DNA from: Triparma columacea
Lineage: Eukaryota; Sar; Bolidophyceae; Parmales; Triparmaceae
NCBI GenBank assembly: GCA_030267965.1
Contig: BRYA01000334.1
Location: forward strand, 1-64,000
DNA: 64,000 bases
Reading direction: 5' to 3'
The notes under the pieces were generated by a model, which worked only from the letters and a program-made list of their open reading frames with translations, did no database searches and had not been told where the DNA came from. Position 1 is the first letter of the stretch. Every line of letters starts with the position of its first letter. This document shows positions 8,770-18,739 of the stretch, one piece after another. The position numbers and the translations under genes are program-made.

Positions 8770-9759
8770 TCAGCATTGGATGCCCATCCTCTGTAATTCC
8801 GCCCTCAGCCTCTCGAGCTCTACCCCAACCTCGTCCCTAAGTTTGCTAGCCTCTTGCAGGTTGGTTAGAAACAGGGGGTCAGTTGTGTCTTCATAGGTCT
8901 GCTTTGAGCAAGCAGTGGCGAACTGCTCTAGCTTCAAGGTAGCAAGGCGTACAGGGTTGCATGAGAGGTTCGCCATGGCGCCCTTAATGGCGTGAGAAGT
9001 CTGAGATACTCGCGTGAAGAGAAGCTGTGAGGCGATGGAGGCCGGTCCGGCAAGAGTCGCAGTGAGGGTGTCCATCAGGTCGCTGGTCTCAGACATGAGA
9101 TCGACGAGGATTTCGTGCATGAACTAAGGGCCAGATAGGGGGGAGGTTGGAGGAGCGTGAGGGGTGAGGGGGGGGGGGGTGATTGGTTGATAGCTGTTTG
9201 GTGTCCAGTATCGTGGCACTCGCATTGCGAATGGATGGGCCCAAAGGAAACCAACCGTGAAAATCCCCAAGCATGACACCCCCAACCAAAGTCTCACCTC
9301 CTCGTCGCCACCGCACTGCTCAAGAGCAAGCGACCAATCTATGGGTTTGAAGGCATGATCAGGGGTATGCATAGGCGCAAGCGCAGGCGAGGTCGCCTGT
9401 ACAGGTGGAACCAAATTCACCTCTGCAGCAACGGGACCAGTATGCTGCTGAGGGATGAGCTGGAACGGAGGTGCAGTTGTGGGTCCAGGTGCAGGTCCAG
9501 GTGCAAGTCCAGGTGCAGGTCCAGGTGCAAGTCCAGGTGCAGGTCCAGGTGCAAGTCCAGGTGCAGGTCCAGGTGCAAGTCCAGGTGCAGGTCCAGGTGC
9601 AGGTCCAGGTGAAGGTCCAGAACCTGCCAGAGGATCGAAAGCTGGAGGCTTCGTACCCACAGCTGAATCGCCGCTGACGGTCATGGTGGTCATAAAATGT
9701 TGTTCTTCCCGTATTTCCGTTTCGTCCAAAGCGATGTCATAAGCGATGTCATTGCTCAT
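8770..9759 (-). CDS. Histidine-phosphotransfer (HPt) domain protein
   Basis: Two exons, 9759-9298 and 9123-8770, joined in phase 0 (271 residues); the 174-nt intron splits the HPt domain. Exon 1 has an acidic start, a Pro-Gly-Ala repeat linker (about residues 45-90), and the HPt opening FKPIDWSLALEQCGGDEE. Exon 2 continues with the four-helix core and TSHAIKGAMANL, where His198 is the expected phosphorylated residue in the HxxKG motif. HPt proteins relay phosphate between a hybrid histidine kinase and a response regulator; no partner gene is visible here. The start was moved from an upstream TTG to the ATG at 9759. Confidence 0.8.
9478..9612 (-). repeat. 12/24-bp coding minisatellite (Pro-Gly-Ala)
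   Basis: About eleven 12-bp units of the type GGTCCAGGTGCA alternating with a single-base variant GGTGCAAGTCCA, so the higher-order unit is 24 bp. It encodes the PGPAPGLA repeat linker of the HPt protein. Confidence 0.85.
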
Positions 9760-10159
9760 GGATGTAAGAAAGGTGAAAGGCAAACGACGGGTCCAATGAT
9801 GAATTGCCCCTAATGAGAGTTGATGCTTGTCAGGAGGGTACCTTTGGCGTGAGTGAAGAGACTAGATTGGATTGTGGGTCAACAATTGGCCAAGGTGTGC
9901 GGCAGGGGGGAGGGGGGGGAGGGAGAGTTAAGAAAAGAAAATGAGATTTGCAGTGAAAAGTTTCCAAGTCAGGAAATCTGCTCACCCAAAAAAATCTGAA
10001 GGGGAACCACTCTAGAATCCTTAACAGCTGGATTGTGAGACCAAATTTTCAGGTAGCTCAGCAGTCCAAAATCTTTTCTTAAGTTGTCGTAGCTTCCAGC
10101 GGATTTTTCGTAGAATTCATTCGCTGGTAGTGGTAACCTAGATTGAAATCTTCGTAAAG
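9760..10159. other. Divergent intergenic (HPt / ABC transporter promoters)
   Basis: About 400 bp between two genes read in opposite directions, so it should hold both promoters. A G-run lies near 9904-9922. No motif could be assigned. Confidence 0.4.
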
Positions 10160-13100
10160 ATGACTAAGGGCGTTGATGGGTCCAGGGAAGGCTTCAATAA
10201 GGTTCCTCTTGATGAGGAAGATGTTCGTGGTGTTCAGGGTGTTGAAATGACCCTAATTACAGCTGACTTGGGGGAGGGAGGGGTAGGTGGCATACCTCAG
10301 GACAAGAGCGTCGCTAACCAGGAACGAAACATTCAGTACGTCCCCAAACATGGCGAATGTACAGGCTGGGACAAGTACGTCGCGTACTCCAACCTTCTCT
10401 CTGTTTTGTGGCACAGAAAGCTCAAGTATAGCTCGGGTAACCTTGCCACGGTTCTCTTTTCCGGATTTGCGAACTTGATGATGGTCCTCATGTGCCTCAT
10501 GTTTAGGTTTCAAGGTGAGCATGTCGTCGCAATCTTATTATTTTTATGTTGGACCTGATTGAGCTACAGTTGGCTGTCGTTTTAACTCAGGCACAGCCTC
10601 CTCCCGACCTGCCCTNNNNNNNNNNNNNNNNNNNNNNNNNNNNNCCCCCCCCCCCCACCCCCCGACTTCCCTCACACTTAGTGAAATCTGGGGATGCTGC
10701 CTCAGGAGAAGTGAACAAGTTCCTACAGGTGAGGCGCTGGTGGGACAGGCATCAAGTGGCTTCCTACTGTTCAATATTGGCCGACGGAGTATCTCACCCA
10801 CCATCCCCCAACCGTCCCTCAACCTCTCCCCTCCACCAGGATGTCGTCTACTCGAAATCCGCCACCCCCTTGGAAAGTGGATTGCAGAACATCGGCTACT
10901 TCCTCCCCAAGTACTCTATGTACGGCGAAAACGTGACCCTGGGTTTCGCGCCTTGCAGCCTCGACACCGTTACTGGTGAACCTTTGGCGAACGACCCTGT
11001 CGGGCTGTTCATGGAAACCTTCAGGGATCATTTTGGCGATGCTGTTGGGGCGACAGGTGTTGAAATTGATTCGCCTCTCGATGATTATATTCTCAGGTGC
11101 TTCGCTACCGAGGCGGACCTCGAAGATTGGTACAAAAGCATCGAGTCTCCTGCGAACTTCGGAGGCTTCGTTTTCGAAAGCCCCTCCAGGATCATGGACC
11201 TCACCAAGGAGGTCGCTTATACCATGCGTGGAAACGCTTCGGGGTTCGCAACCATGGGCGCTGAGTACGGTGCCGATCACAACACGGATCACAGCATTTT
11301 CACCTTTATCGCAAACTTGCAGGCAAGTCTTCAGTCTTACTTCGAGGAGTCCCTTGTCTCGCACCGGACCAACACCAACTACATGCTGGGTAACACTGAC
11401 ATCAAGATGGCTCCCACCTGGGCCCATTACGACTACTTGGGCAAGAACAGCAACTTCGAGAACATGACGCCCCTCTGTCTGGTAATGGTCATGTCTTGTC
11501 TCGTTTGCGAAATTCTCCAAGAGATTCTCACCGAGAAGGAGAAGAAGTTCAAGGCGACGATGCAGATAGCAGGTACTCCTGACTGGGTCTACTGGGCTGT
11601 GTGGTACAGAACCGGCGTCTTCACTCTCGCTCCCCACATGCTTCTCATTGTAGCCCTCTGTGCCTTGCTCATCTTCCAGCAGTCGTCGTGGTTTCTGGTC
11701 GTGCTGTTCTTCTTTCTTAGCGCGCTTTCCTTCACTTCTGTCATTCTGGCTATTTCTGCCTTCCTTTTCTCTTCTTCGTTTGGCTCTTTGTGCGGTACGT
11801 TTGCCGTTTTCTTACTTTCCATTCCCGGCTTTGTGCTAGATGACGAGTCCATCGGCCTAGGGCTGAAATACGTGGTCCTCCTCTTGCCGCCCTGCACGTA
11901 CTCGTACGCTCTCAAAATGTTTGCCACGAGAGAGCTCATCTACTACCCTCTCCAAAGCACCGGTGTTTCGCTGAGTGGTCTGTTTACGTCGACGAAACCC
12001 AATGAAGTTACGATGGGCGCCTGCCTTCTCTTCCTCGTCTTTGACGCGATCCTTTGGATCTTCTTCGCCTGGTACTTTGAGAAGGTCATCCCGGATCAGT
12101 GGGGAAAGTGCCTTCCCATGACCTTTGTCTTCAAGAAAGAGTTTTGGGTCGGGAAGGAAGGAGCTACTGAGAACAGCGAGATCAACGCTGCTCTTGCAAA
12201 TCTTACTAAGAAACTCAGCGGCGATGATTCCAGCGCCGCCTCCCAAGAAACAGCTATCCCCGGTCTTGAGGCGAGGAAACTTCGCAAGGTTTACGGTGAG
12301 GATCCGAATGCTGTCGCTGAAACGGAGGATGATGTTCACTATACCATCGGTGACAAGTACTTCAAGTCGGAGAAGCTCGTCAAGTCCCGTCTTGAAATGA
12401 GGACCATCGTTAAGTCTGGATATTTTGAGGGCCTTATTTACTTCTTCATCGCCCTCAACATGCTCACCATCATATTTGACAATGAGCGCTTTCACGACGA
12501 CGACGAGGACATTCTGAGGATCCTCGACTTTTCCAATTATGTCTTCTGCGTAATATTTTCCCTTGAGTTTGTGTACAAGGTTTACGGCTTGTCCGCGGAC
12601 AGGTACTTCAAGGACCCCTTCAACTGCTTTGACTTCCTTCTCGTGGCCGCTTCTATCATTGAAATCGCTGTAATTGGGGGAGGTGCCTCCTCGGCAGCCA
12701 AGTCTGCCAAAGGGGCGAAGGGTCTCAAGGGAGCGAGGGCTGCCAAGCTTGCCAAGTTTGCCAGATTCGCTAAGATGGTTCGTGTTCTCCGCATCGCTCG
12801 TCTTTTGCGCTGGTTCACGTACGATGAGACGGCTTCCAGGGTCGTTATCGCTCTCAAGAACCTGTCCCTAACTGCCTACAAGGATGAAATCCTGTCCCTT
12901 CTCGGTCAGAACGGCGCCGGCAAGACAACCTTCTTCTCCATGCTCATGGGGATTGCGGAGCCAACGTCTGGTGCTGTCTTTGTAGAGGGTCAAAACATCC
13001 TCGTCTCCAGGGAAAACGTGAAAAAGGCTGTTGGCTCTTGCCCCCAGCACGACATTCTGTTTGACAACTACTCCATAGAGGAGCACCTAATCTTTTATGG

Positions 13101-16100
13101 ACTTCTCAAGGGCATCCATCCCCTCGACGTCAAGGACAGCATTGCAGCTACCTTGAAGCATGTCGGCTTGACGGGGAAAAAAGACGAGCATGTAAACCGC
13201 CTCTCCGGCGGCATGAGGAGGCGAACTTCGATTGCTATAGCTTGCCTTGGTGACCCAAAGATCATTCTCCTGGACGAGCCATCCGCTGGCGTCGACATCG
13301 TCAACAGGCAGATCGTTTGGAAGACCCTTGTTGAGCTCAAAAAGGGAAGGACCATCATCATGTCTACACACTTTATGGAGGAGGCCGAAATTCTGGGAGA
13401 CCGCGTCGCCGTCCTCAAGAAGGGAAGGCTCCAGGTTCAAGGAACTTGCTCAGAGCTCCACAATAAGTTCGGCGCAGGATATGTTCTCGTCGTTACTCGG
13501 CCCATCTCTGGCGACAGCCTCTCCTTTGATGACTCAGAAAGGGAGCTTGAGCGCGCCATGAAGAGTTACGTCAAAAAAGCTGGTCAGGTCATCAAGGCCG
13601 CTGACGCCACGAAGATAAGTGAAGACATCAAGAAGAACTGGAAGGTGTATGTTGACGGCGAAGACGTCCCTGTTTTCCAGAAGAGGGTTGCCCTCGCTGC
13701 ACAGGAGGTTCTCGCTGCCAGAGAGAGGGAGGACAACCAGAAGAAGTGCAATCCTGAGAGCATTCGAGACTTCCTCGCAAAGTTCTGCGATGATGTCGAG
13801 GTCCTTGACTACACCGACGAACAGGCCTTCTTAGAGTTTGTGCTCCCCTTCGATGCTAGGTCCAAGTTCGCCGAAATGTTCGAGAACTTGGAAGCTGTAA
13901 AGGCAGACTTTGGATTTGAGCAATTTGGAGTTTCTGCCCCTACCCTCCAGGAAGTATTTCTCGAGATTTCCGACATGGGAGAAGATGAGGACGCAAAGAT
14001 GCAGGAAGAAACCGCCAAAAAAAAGGGAAGGAGAAGGAGCTCCGTCTTGCAGCAGAAAGAGAAGCGGAATGAAAAGAAAACCAGGCGCACTTCCCTGGCA
14101 GCTATTAAGGGGCCTGGTCCTCTTGTCGAAAATGATGACGCCATGGATGATGAGGACAAATCCGAGGCCGCGGTCGATAGCGAGTCTTCTTTTGCTAGGA
14201 GGGGCTCTGACTTCGGGGGTCACAAGCAGAGTCTTCAAAAGTCGATGATGTCCCTCAAGAGCCAAACATCTAGTCCAGATACAAGCAGTGAAATTGCACC
14301 CGAGTGGCTACAAGGAGCAGTTGCTGTCCAGGGAAGGAAGGACAAGAAGGGGGGGGCACCGGTCTCGCCAGGTGCAACAGGTGCGGTGATGAAGACTAGT
14401 CGTAGAACTTCCATCGCGCAGAAGTTGGGCTTCAATGTTGGCGGTAGCGGTAGTAAGGAGTCGAAAGGTGGCGAGACCAAAGGAAAAGGAGAAGATTCAG
14501 CGAAAGAAGCCCAGCGCAAGAAACGTGCCGAACGCTCTTCTACCCAGAAATACCGAAAGAAGAAGGAAATCCACTGGAGTCCCGGCATGCCTCACCAAAA
14601 CGTATGGAAGCAAGTCAAGGCTATGGTTGTCAAGAGGTACATCATCACGAAGAGAAACCGTAAAGCCCTCTTGTTGCAGGGACTTGCTCCCCTTTTCTTG
14701 ATCCTCATGGGAGTCCTTTTCACGACAATAAGTCATGAGGTCCCTTTGGAAAATTACGAAAGTCTAAGCTTGGAGCTTGGTGACAACTACGGCAGCAAAG
14801 GACTATCGATTTTATTGAGGGACAATGTGGAGAAATCACCTGTCAATGCGCATGCTACCGCGCTCCTCGGGGATTCCTTCTCCGTTTACGACGAGGAGGC
14901 GCTCAACAGCGAATTCGAAACGACAGACGACTGCATGTCGGGAAGTTGCTACTTCTTTCCAAACAGCTTCCTTTTGAGTTCCACGGCCGTCTCGCAAGAT
15001 AGCACTTACCCGAGCAAGGTGGGATACAAAGGCAACGGGATCGCTCCTGTTGTTACTATGCTAGACACGAGGTTCATCGAAGTTGGACACCAGAGCAATA
15101 AGAACACGATTCTCTACAACGGGACCAACTACATGTCGCTTGATGGTGTGATCAACTTTCTCAGCGAGGCTAGCCAGAAGTCGATCTTCGACTTCAATAC
15201 GTCGCTTGGAGGCACCGATGAGGGGGCCAAGATCAAAGCCAGTTACATGGGCATGCCCATGACTGCCGTCGAGAAGGATAACGCATCAGTGCCTCCAGGA
15301 ATCTCCATGACGGGGGCGATTTTGATTTTCATGTCATTTGCTTCCATCACTGCCTCCCAGTGTAGTGACGCCGTCGAGGAAAGGGAGTCGGGCTGTAAGC
15401 GGCAGCAACTCATCTCTGGCGTCAACCCTATTGCCTACTGGACGTCAAACCTCATCTTTGACTGCATGTTCTACTTCGCGGTTCCGTTCGCGTCCACGAT
15501 AGCTATAGTTGAAATTTTCAACGTTAAACCGTTCAGTGACAACATGAGTTCCTTCATTGACGTCCTCGTGTGTTGGGGCTTCGCTAGTCCTACGTTCGCC
15601 TACGTGGCGTCGTTCCTTTTTTCGCACGCTGCCACCTGCCAGCAGCTTATGATGACTTTCAACACCATCTTTGCTTTCCTCACCATCGCCTTCGTGCTCT
15701 TCATAGAGTACTTGGGCGGCGGCAGCATTGCCACTCCCGTCAGGTTTATTGGTATGCTCTGTCCTCATGTTTGCTTGGGCTTCAGTCTCTGGACTTTCAT
15801 TGAAACCGGCGAGCTTGAGGGTGGCGGGGAGAGCATTGCTGAGGACGGCATGCTCCCTGTTTACATTATGATAGCGCAGGCTGTCATATACTTCGTGCTC
15901 GCCATAGCAATGGAAAATACCCAAGATAAAGCCGCCAAGGGGTATGCCAAGAGTAAGATTGGGACACTGGACGAAGTGGCTGCCGATAGCTGCCAACCTA
16001 CTGGGCCTAATGCCAGGTATTTGAGGAAACTGACAGACGGATCTAAGTTTAAGGGGTTCATCTTCAGTATGATCATCCTGAACATGGTCGTCATCTTCGT

Positions 16101-17703
16101 GGACATGGGTGCCGACAACGCCAGCGATATCACCTTCGTTCTAGCTCTGGGCATGCTGAACTACCTCTTCACCTTCGTCTTCTTTATGGAGATGGTCCTC
16201 AAGCTTGGCGGCTCTGGCCCGATCGGTTATTGTAAGGACCCTTTCAACATATTTGACGGTATCCTTGTGCTCCTTTCCTTGGTAGAGATCTTTATGGCCG
16301 GTAACGCGACGTTCTCTGCCGCCAAGAGTGGAAAGGTTGTGGGCAAGAGTGGGAGGATGCTCAAACTCTTCAGGCTCTTCAAGTTCGCGAAGCTCCTTCG
16401 TGTCCTTAGGTACGCCAGATTCTTGAACGTTGCGAGCTACGAGGTGAAAAAGAGTGGAAGCCAGATGCTTGAAATCGCAAGAGAGGACATCCTGCGCGAC
16501 GCTCACGGTGGGAAAAGGAGCAGTAGCGGAAGAAGGGAGTCTTTGGTCAAAAGGTTGAGTATCCTTGGAGGAGAGTACGTTGAAGGGTCCGCTGTTGACT
16601 TGGAGAGGAAGAGAATATCGAGGAGGCTTTCGCAAAGGAACTCTTCCGCTGCCAACGTTTTTGGATCTGACGATGGCGAAGAAGAGGACGATGATTTCTT
16701 TGGCCCCGTCAAGAGGCAGGAAAGGAGTGATGCCGTGGCAGTGAACAACCTTATGAAAGTTTACGAGCTTCCCGGGCGTCCCTCTGTGACAGCTACCAAC
16801 GACATCGGCTTTGGAGTCAGGGAGGGCGAAATCTTCAGTCTCCTTGGACCCAACGGTGCAGGCAAGAGCACCGTCCTCAACATTATGACAGGCACCATTG
16901 CGCCAACTTCTGGTGAGGTTTACGTACTCGACCATAACATAAGTACTCAATTTGACTCCATCAAGAGCAGGATCGGTTTCTGTCCTCAATTCGACGCCCT
17001 GGTCGGCTACATGGACAGCTACGAGACCCTGACCATGTTCGCAAGAATCAAGGGTATCGAGGAGGAGTATATACCACCTCTAGTCGAGAGTTTGATCCAG
17101 TGCATTGGGCTCGGCCCTCACGCTCACAAGATGAGCTTCCAGTATTCGGGTGGGAACAAGAGGAAGCTTAGTGTCGGAATTGCATTAATAGCAAACCCCG
17201 ACCTTATCTTCCTCGACGAGCCTTCCACTGGTATTGATCCCTCTTCCTTGACCGACCTTTATAGCTGCGTGTGGATGTGGACAAGGAGCGGGGCCAACAG
17301 GAGCATCGTTTTGACTACGCACAGCATGGAGGAGGCTGACAGTTTGAGCAACAGGATTGGCATCCTTGTCAACGGCAAGCTGGCTGTTCTCGGTTCTGCG
17401 CAAGACTTGAAGAGTAAATTTGGAATGAACTACACGTTCGAGGGGATCATCGCTCCTGGAGCTGGTATGCGTGAGAGGGTCGACGCGCTCAAGACCCTCT
17501 TGGTCGAGAACTGTCCTGGAGCCAGCAACGATGGTAGTTTTGACGGCAGGGTGAGGTACGAGTTGCCGCAAGAAAACCTCTCGCTTCACTTGATGTTCGA
17601 AATTCTGGAGGGCAAGAGGAAAGAGTTGGGGATCAAAGACTACACCATCAGTCAAACGACCCTCGAGCAGGTCTTCATTCACTTCGCACAGCATCAATTC
17701 TAA
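10160..17703 (+). CDS. ABCA-like full transporter with two voltage-sensor domains
   Basis: Model: exons 10160-10514, 10682-10728, 10840-17703, all in phase, 2,421 residues. Half 1 has TM1 (about residues 100-118), a large extracytosolic loop, further helices, and the NBD1 opening LEARKLRKVY (about 610). VSD1 follows: S1 662-681, S2 702-718 with FSLE, S3 DPFNCFDF from 726, and S4 769-793 with eight basic residues at every third position. NBD1 then resumes: Walker A GQNGAGKTT 823, LSGGMRRR 922, LLDEP about 944, His978. A basic linker carries RRxS/T motifs. TMD2 precedes VSD2 (S1 1871, S2 about 1908, S3 1934, S4 1973-1995, again eight spaced charges). NBD2 has GPNGAGKST 2137, YSGGNKRK 2236, FLDEPSTG about 2258 and His2295. 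Neither VSD is followed by pore helices. ABCA proteins move lipids; the cargo here is unknown. Intron 1 contains an N gap, so the N-terminal splice is less certain than the rest. Confidence 0.9.
10616..10644. other. Assembly gap (29 N) in ABC transporter intron 1
   Basis: A run of N flanked on the right by C homopolymers. It lies inside the predicted first intron, so the coding model does not depend on it, but a small exon could be hidden. Confidence 0.95.
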
Positions 17704-17723
17704 GAGTCAAGGAATGTAAGAGA

Positions 17724-17908
17724 GGGTGGAGGGGGGTGGGGGGGGGGTTGGGGGGGGAGTGGGGGGGAGAGTGGGGGGGAGAGTGGGAGGGTGGGAGGGT
17801 GGGAGGGTGGGAGGGTGGGAGGGTGGGAGGGTGGGAGGGTGGGAGGGTGGGAGGGTGGGAGGGTGGGAGGGTGGGGAGGGGTGGGAGGGTGGGGAGGGGA
17901 GGGGGAGA
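17724..17908 (+). repeat. G-rich minisatellite (GGGAGGGT)n
   Basis: Starts about 20 bp after the ABC transporter stop codon. The first part is poly-G/GGGGGAGT, then about eleven near-perfect 8-bp GGGAGGGT units (about 17783-17870), then degenerate copies. All G runs are on the coding strand, so the 3' UTR could form stacked G-quadruplexes. It is not a telomere repeat. Confidence 0.9.
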
Positions 17909-18013
17909 AGGGGGATAACGTAACAAGGAAAAATCGTCTAATGATGAATATAATTTTTACGTGGTTATCAACAATATTTGTTCGTGGTTATCACACCACC
18001 GCTAAGGTCATTA

Positions 18014-18157
18014 TCGCTGAAGGTTGTCAACGGAAATTTCGGGACTGCCATTTGAATGAAAGGACCTCGAGCGCAATATACGTGAGTGGGTTGGAGTGGA
18101 GTTGATATTTTGATGGAACTCGTTTGCATGCAATTTATTCAACTTTTTAACAGCTTG
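18014..18157 (+). pseudogene. Displaced 3' end of the FG-GAP/peroxidase gene
   Basis: Closely matches 26151-26297: the last codons of peroxidase gene 1 (LKVVNGNFGTAI and its stop), then about 105 bp of downstream sequence, with a 3-nt length difference near 18090 and few substitutions. Both ends of the match are sharp. It has no promoter or upstream exon, so it is a non-coding gene fragment. Confidence 0.85.
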
Positions 18158-18739
18158 ATCACTTTTTCCTTTCCTTCCTTCCGGCGAATTTTTCATTCTC
18201 TCTATTCGAAAAAAATCTTTTTGCTCTTTTGTCCGAACTTTGTGTGGGCAGATTGTTGTTAAAGAAAAATCCTTTAAATGTAAGTGCGTCGCTTTGAAGA
18301 CCCTCTTGCCGGAAAATTCTTGTGTAAAAGTTGTTATTGCGTGCTTTTGTACGGCCGTTATGTCCGCATTTAGCCCAAAAACTTGGCATGAGTCCTGTGT
18401 CATCGACGGCGAGCTTTGTTTTCCTTTCATGAGATTTTTCTTTGCCTTTCTGGTGATTAATGGTACTTTATGCGTGGTATTGTCCTTAACCTTTCTAGTC
18501 GTTCGCGGGGGGGGGGTGCAAGGGCGCGTGGAATTGTACCAAAGGCTAGGAAAATCACCATTTCTTTGTCCCAAATGCGTTATGCTGTGTGCTCCAATAT
18601 TTTTGGGCTTACAATGAAGCCTTGTTTACAAGTTGTGCAAACATTCCGATGCCGCAACCCTCATGGTCATTCACACCTGTCGATGTGAATCGCTCACACA
18701 CGCTCCAACGCTTTACTCCCACAGAAATATCTCATCAAC
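18158..18739. other. Intergenic upstream of lipase
   Basis: No supported gene. A 125-codon forward frame (18240-18617) and a 187-codon reverse frame cross it, but they have no motifs and the reverse one reads antisense through the displaced peroxidase tail. The right end should hold the lipase promoter. Confidence 0.4.

Noticed and set aside
9355..9742. Forward frames of SRCKSRCR, QVQVQV and GASPGAGP type
   Set aside because: They are antisense readings of the Pro-Gly-Ala minisatellite in the HPt gene.
10546..10839. In-frame extension of the ABC transporter reading through the N gap
   Set aside because: Reading continuously passes through N and a C homopolymer and gives Pro runs. Splicing 10514/10682 and 10728/10840 gives matching phases and a clean TM1.
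17725..18105. Gly/Trp/Val-rich frames over the (GGGAGGGT)n repeat, or a telomere-like array
   Set aside because: Pure repeat translations. The unit is not a known telomere repeat and normal genes continue on both sides.
18011..18574. 187-codon reverse frame
   Set aside because: It runs antisense through the displaced peroxidase tail and has no motif.
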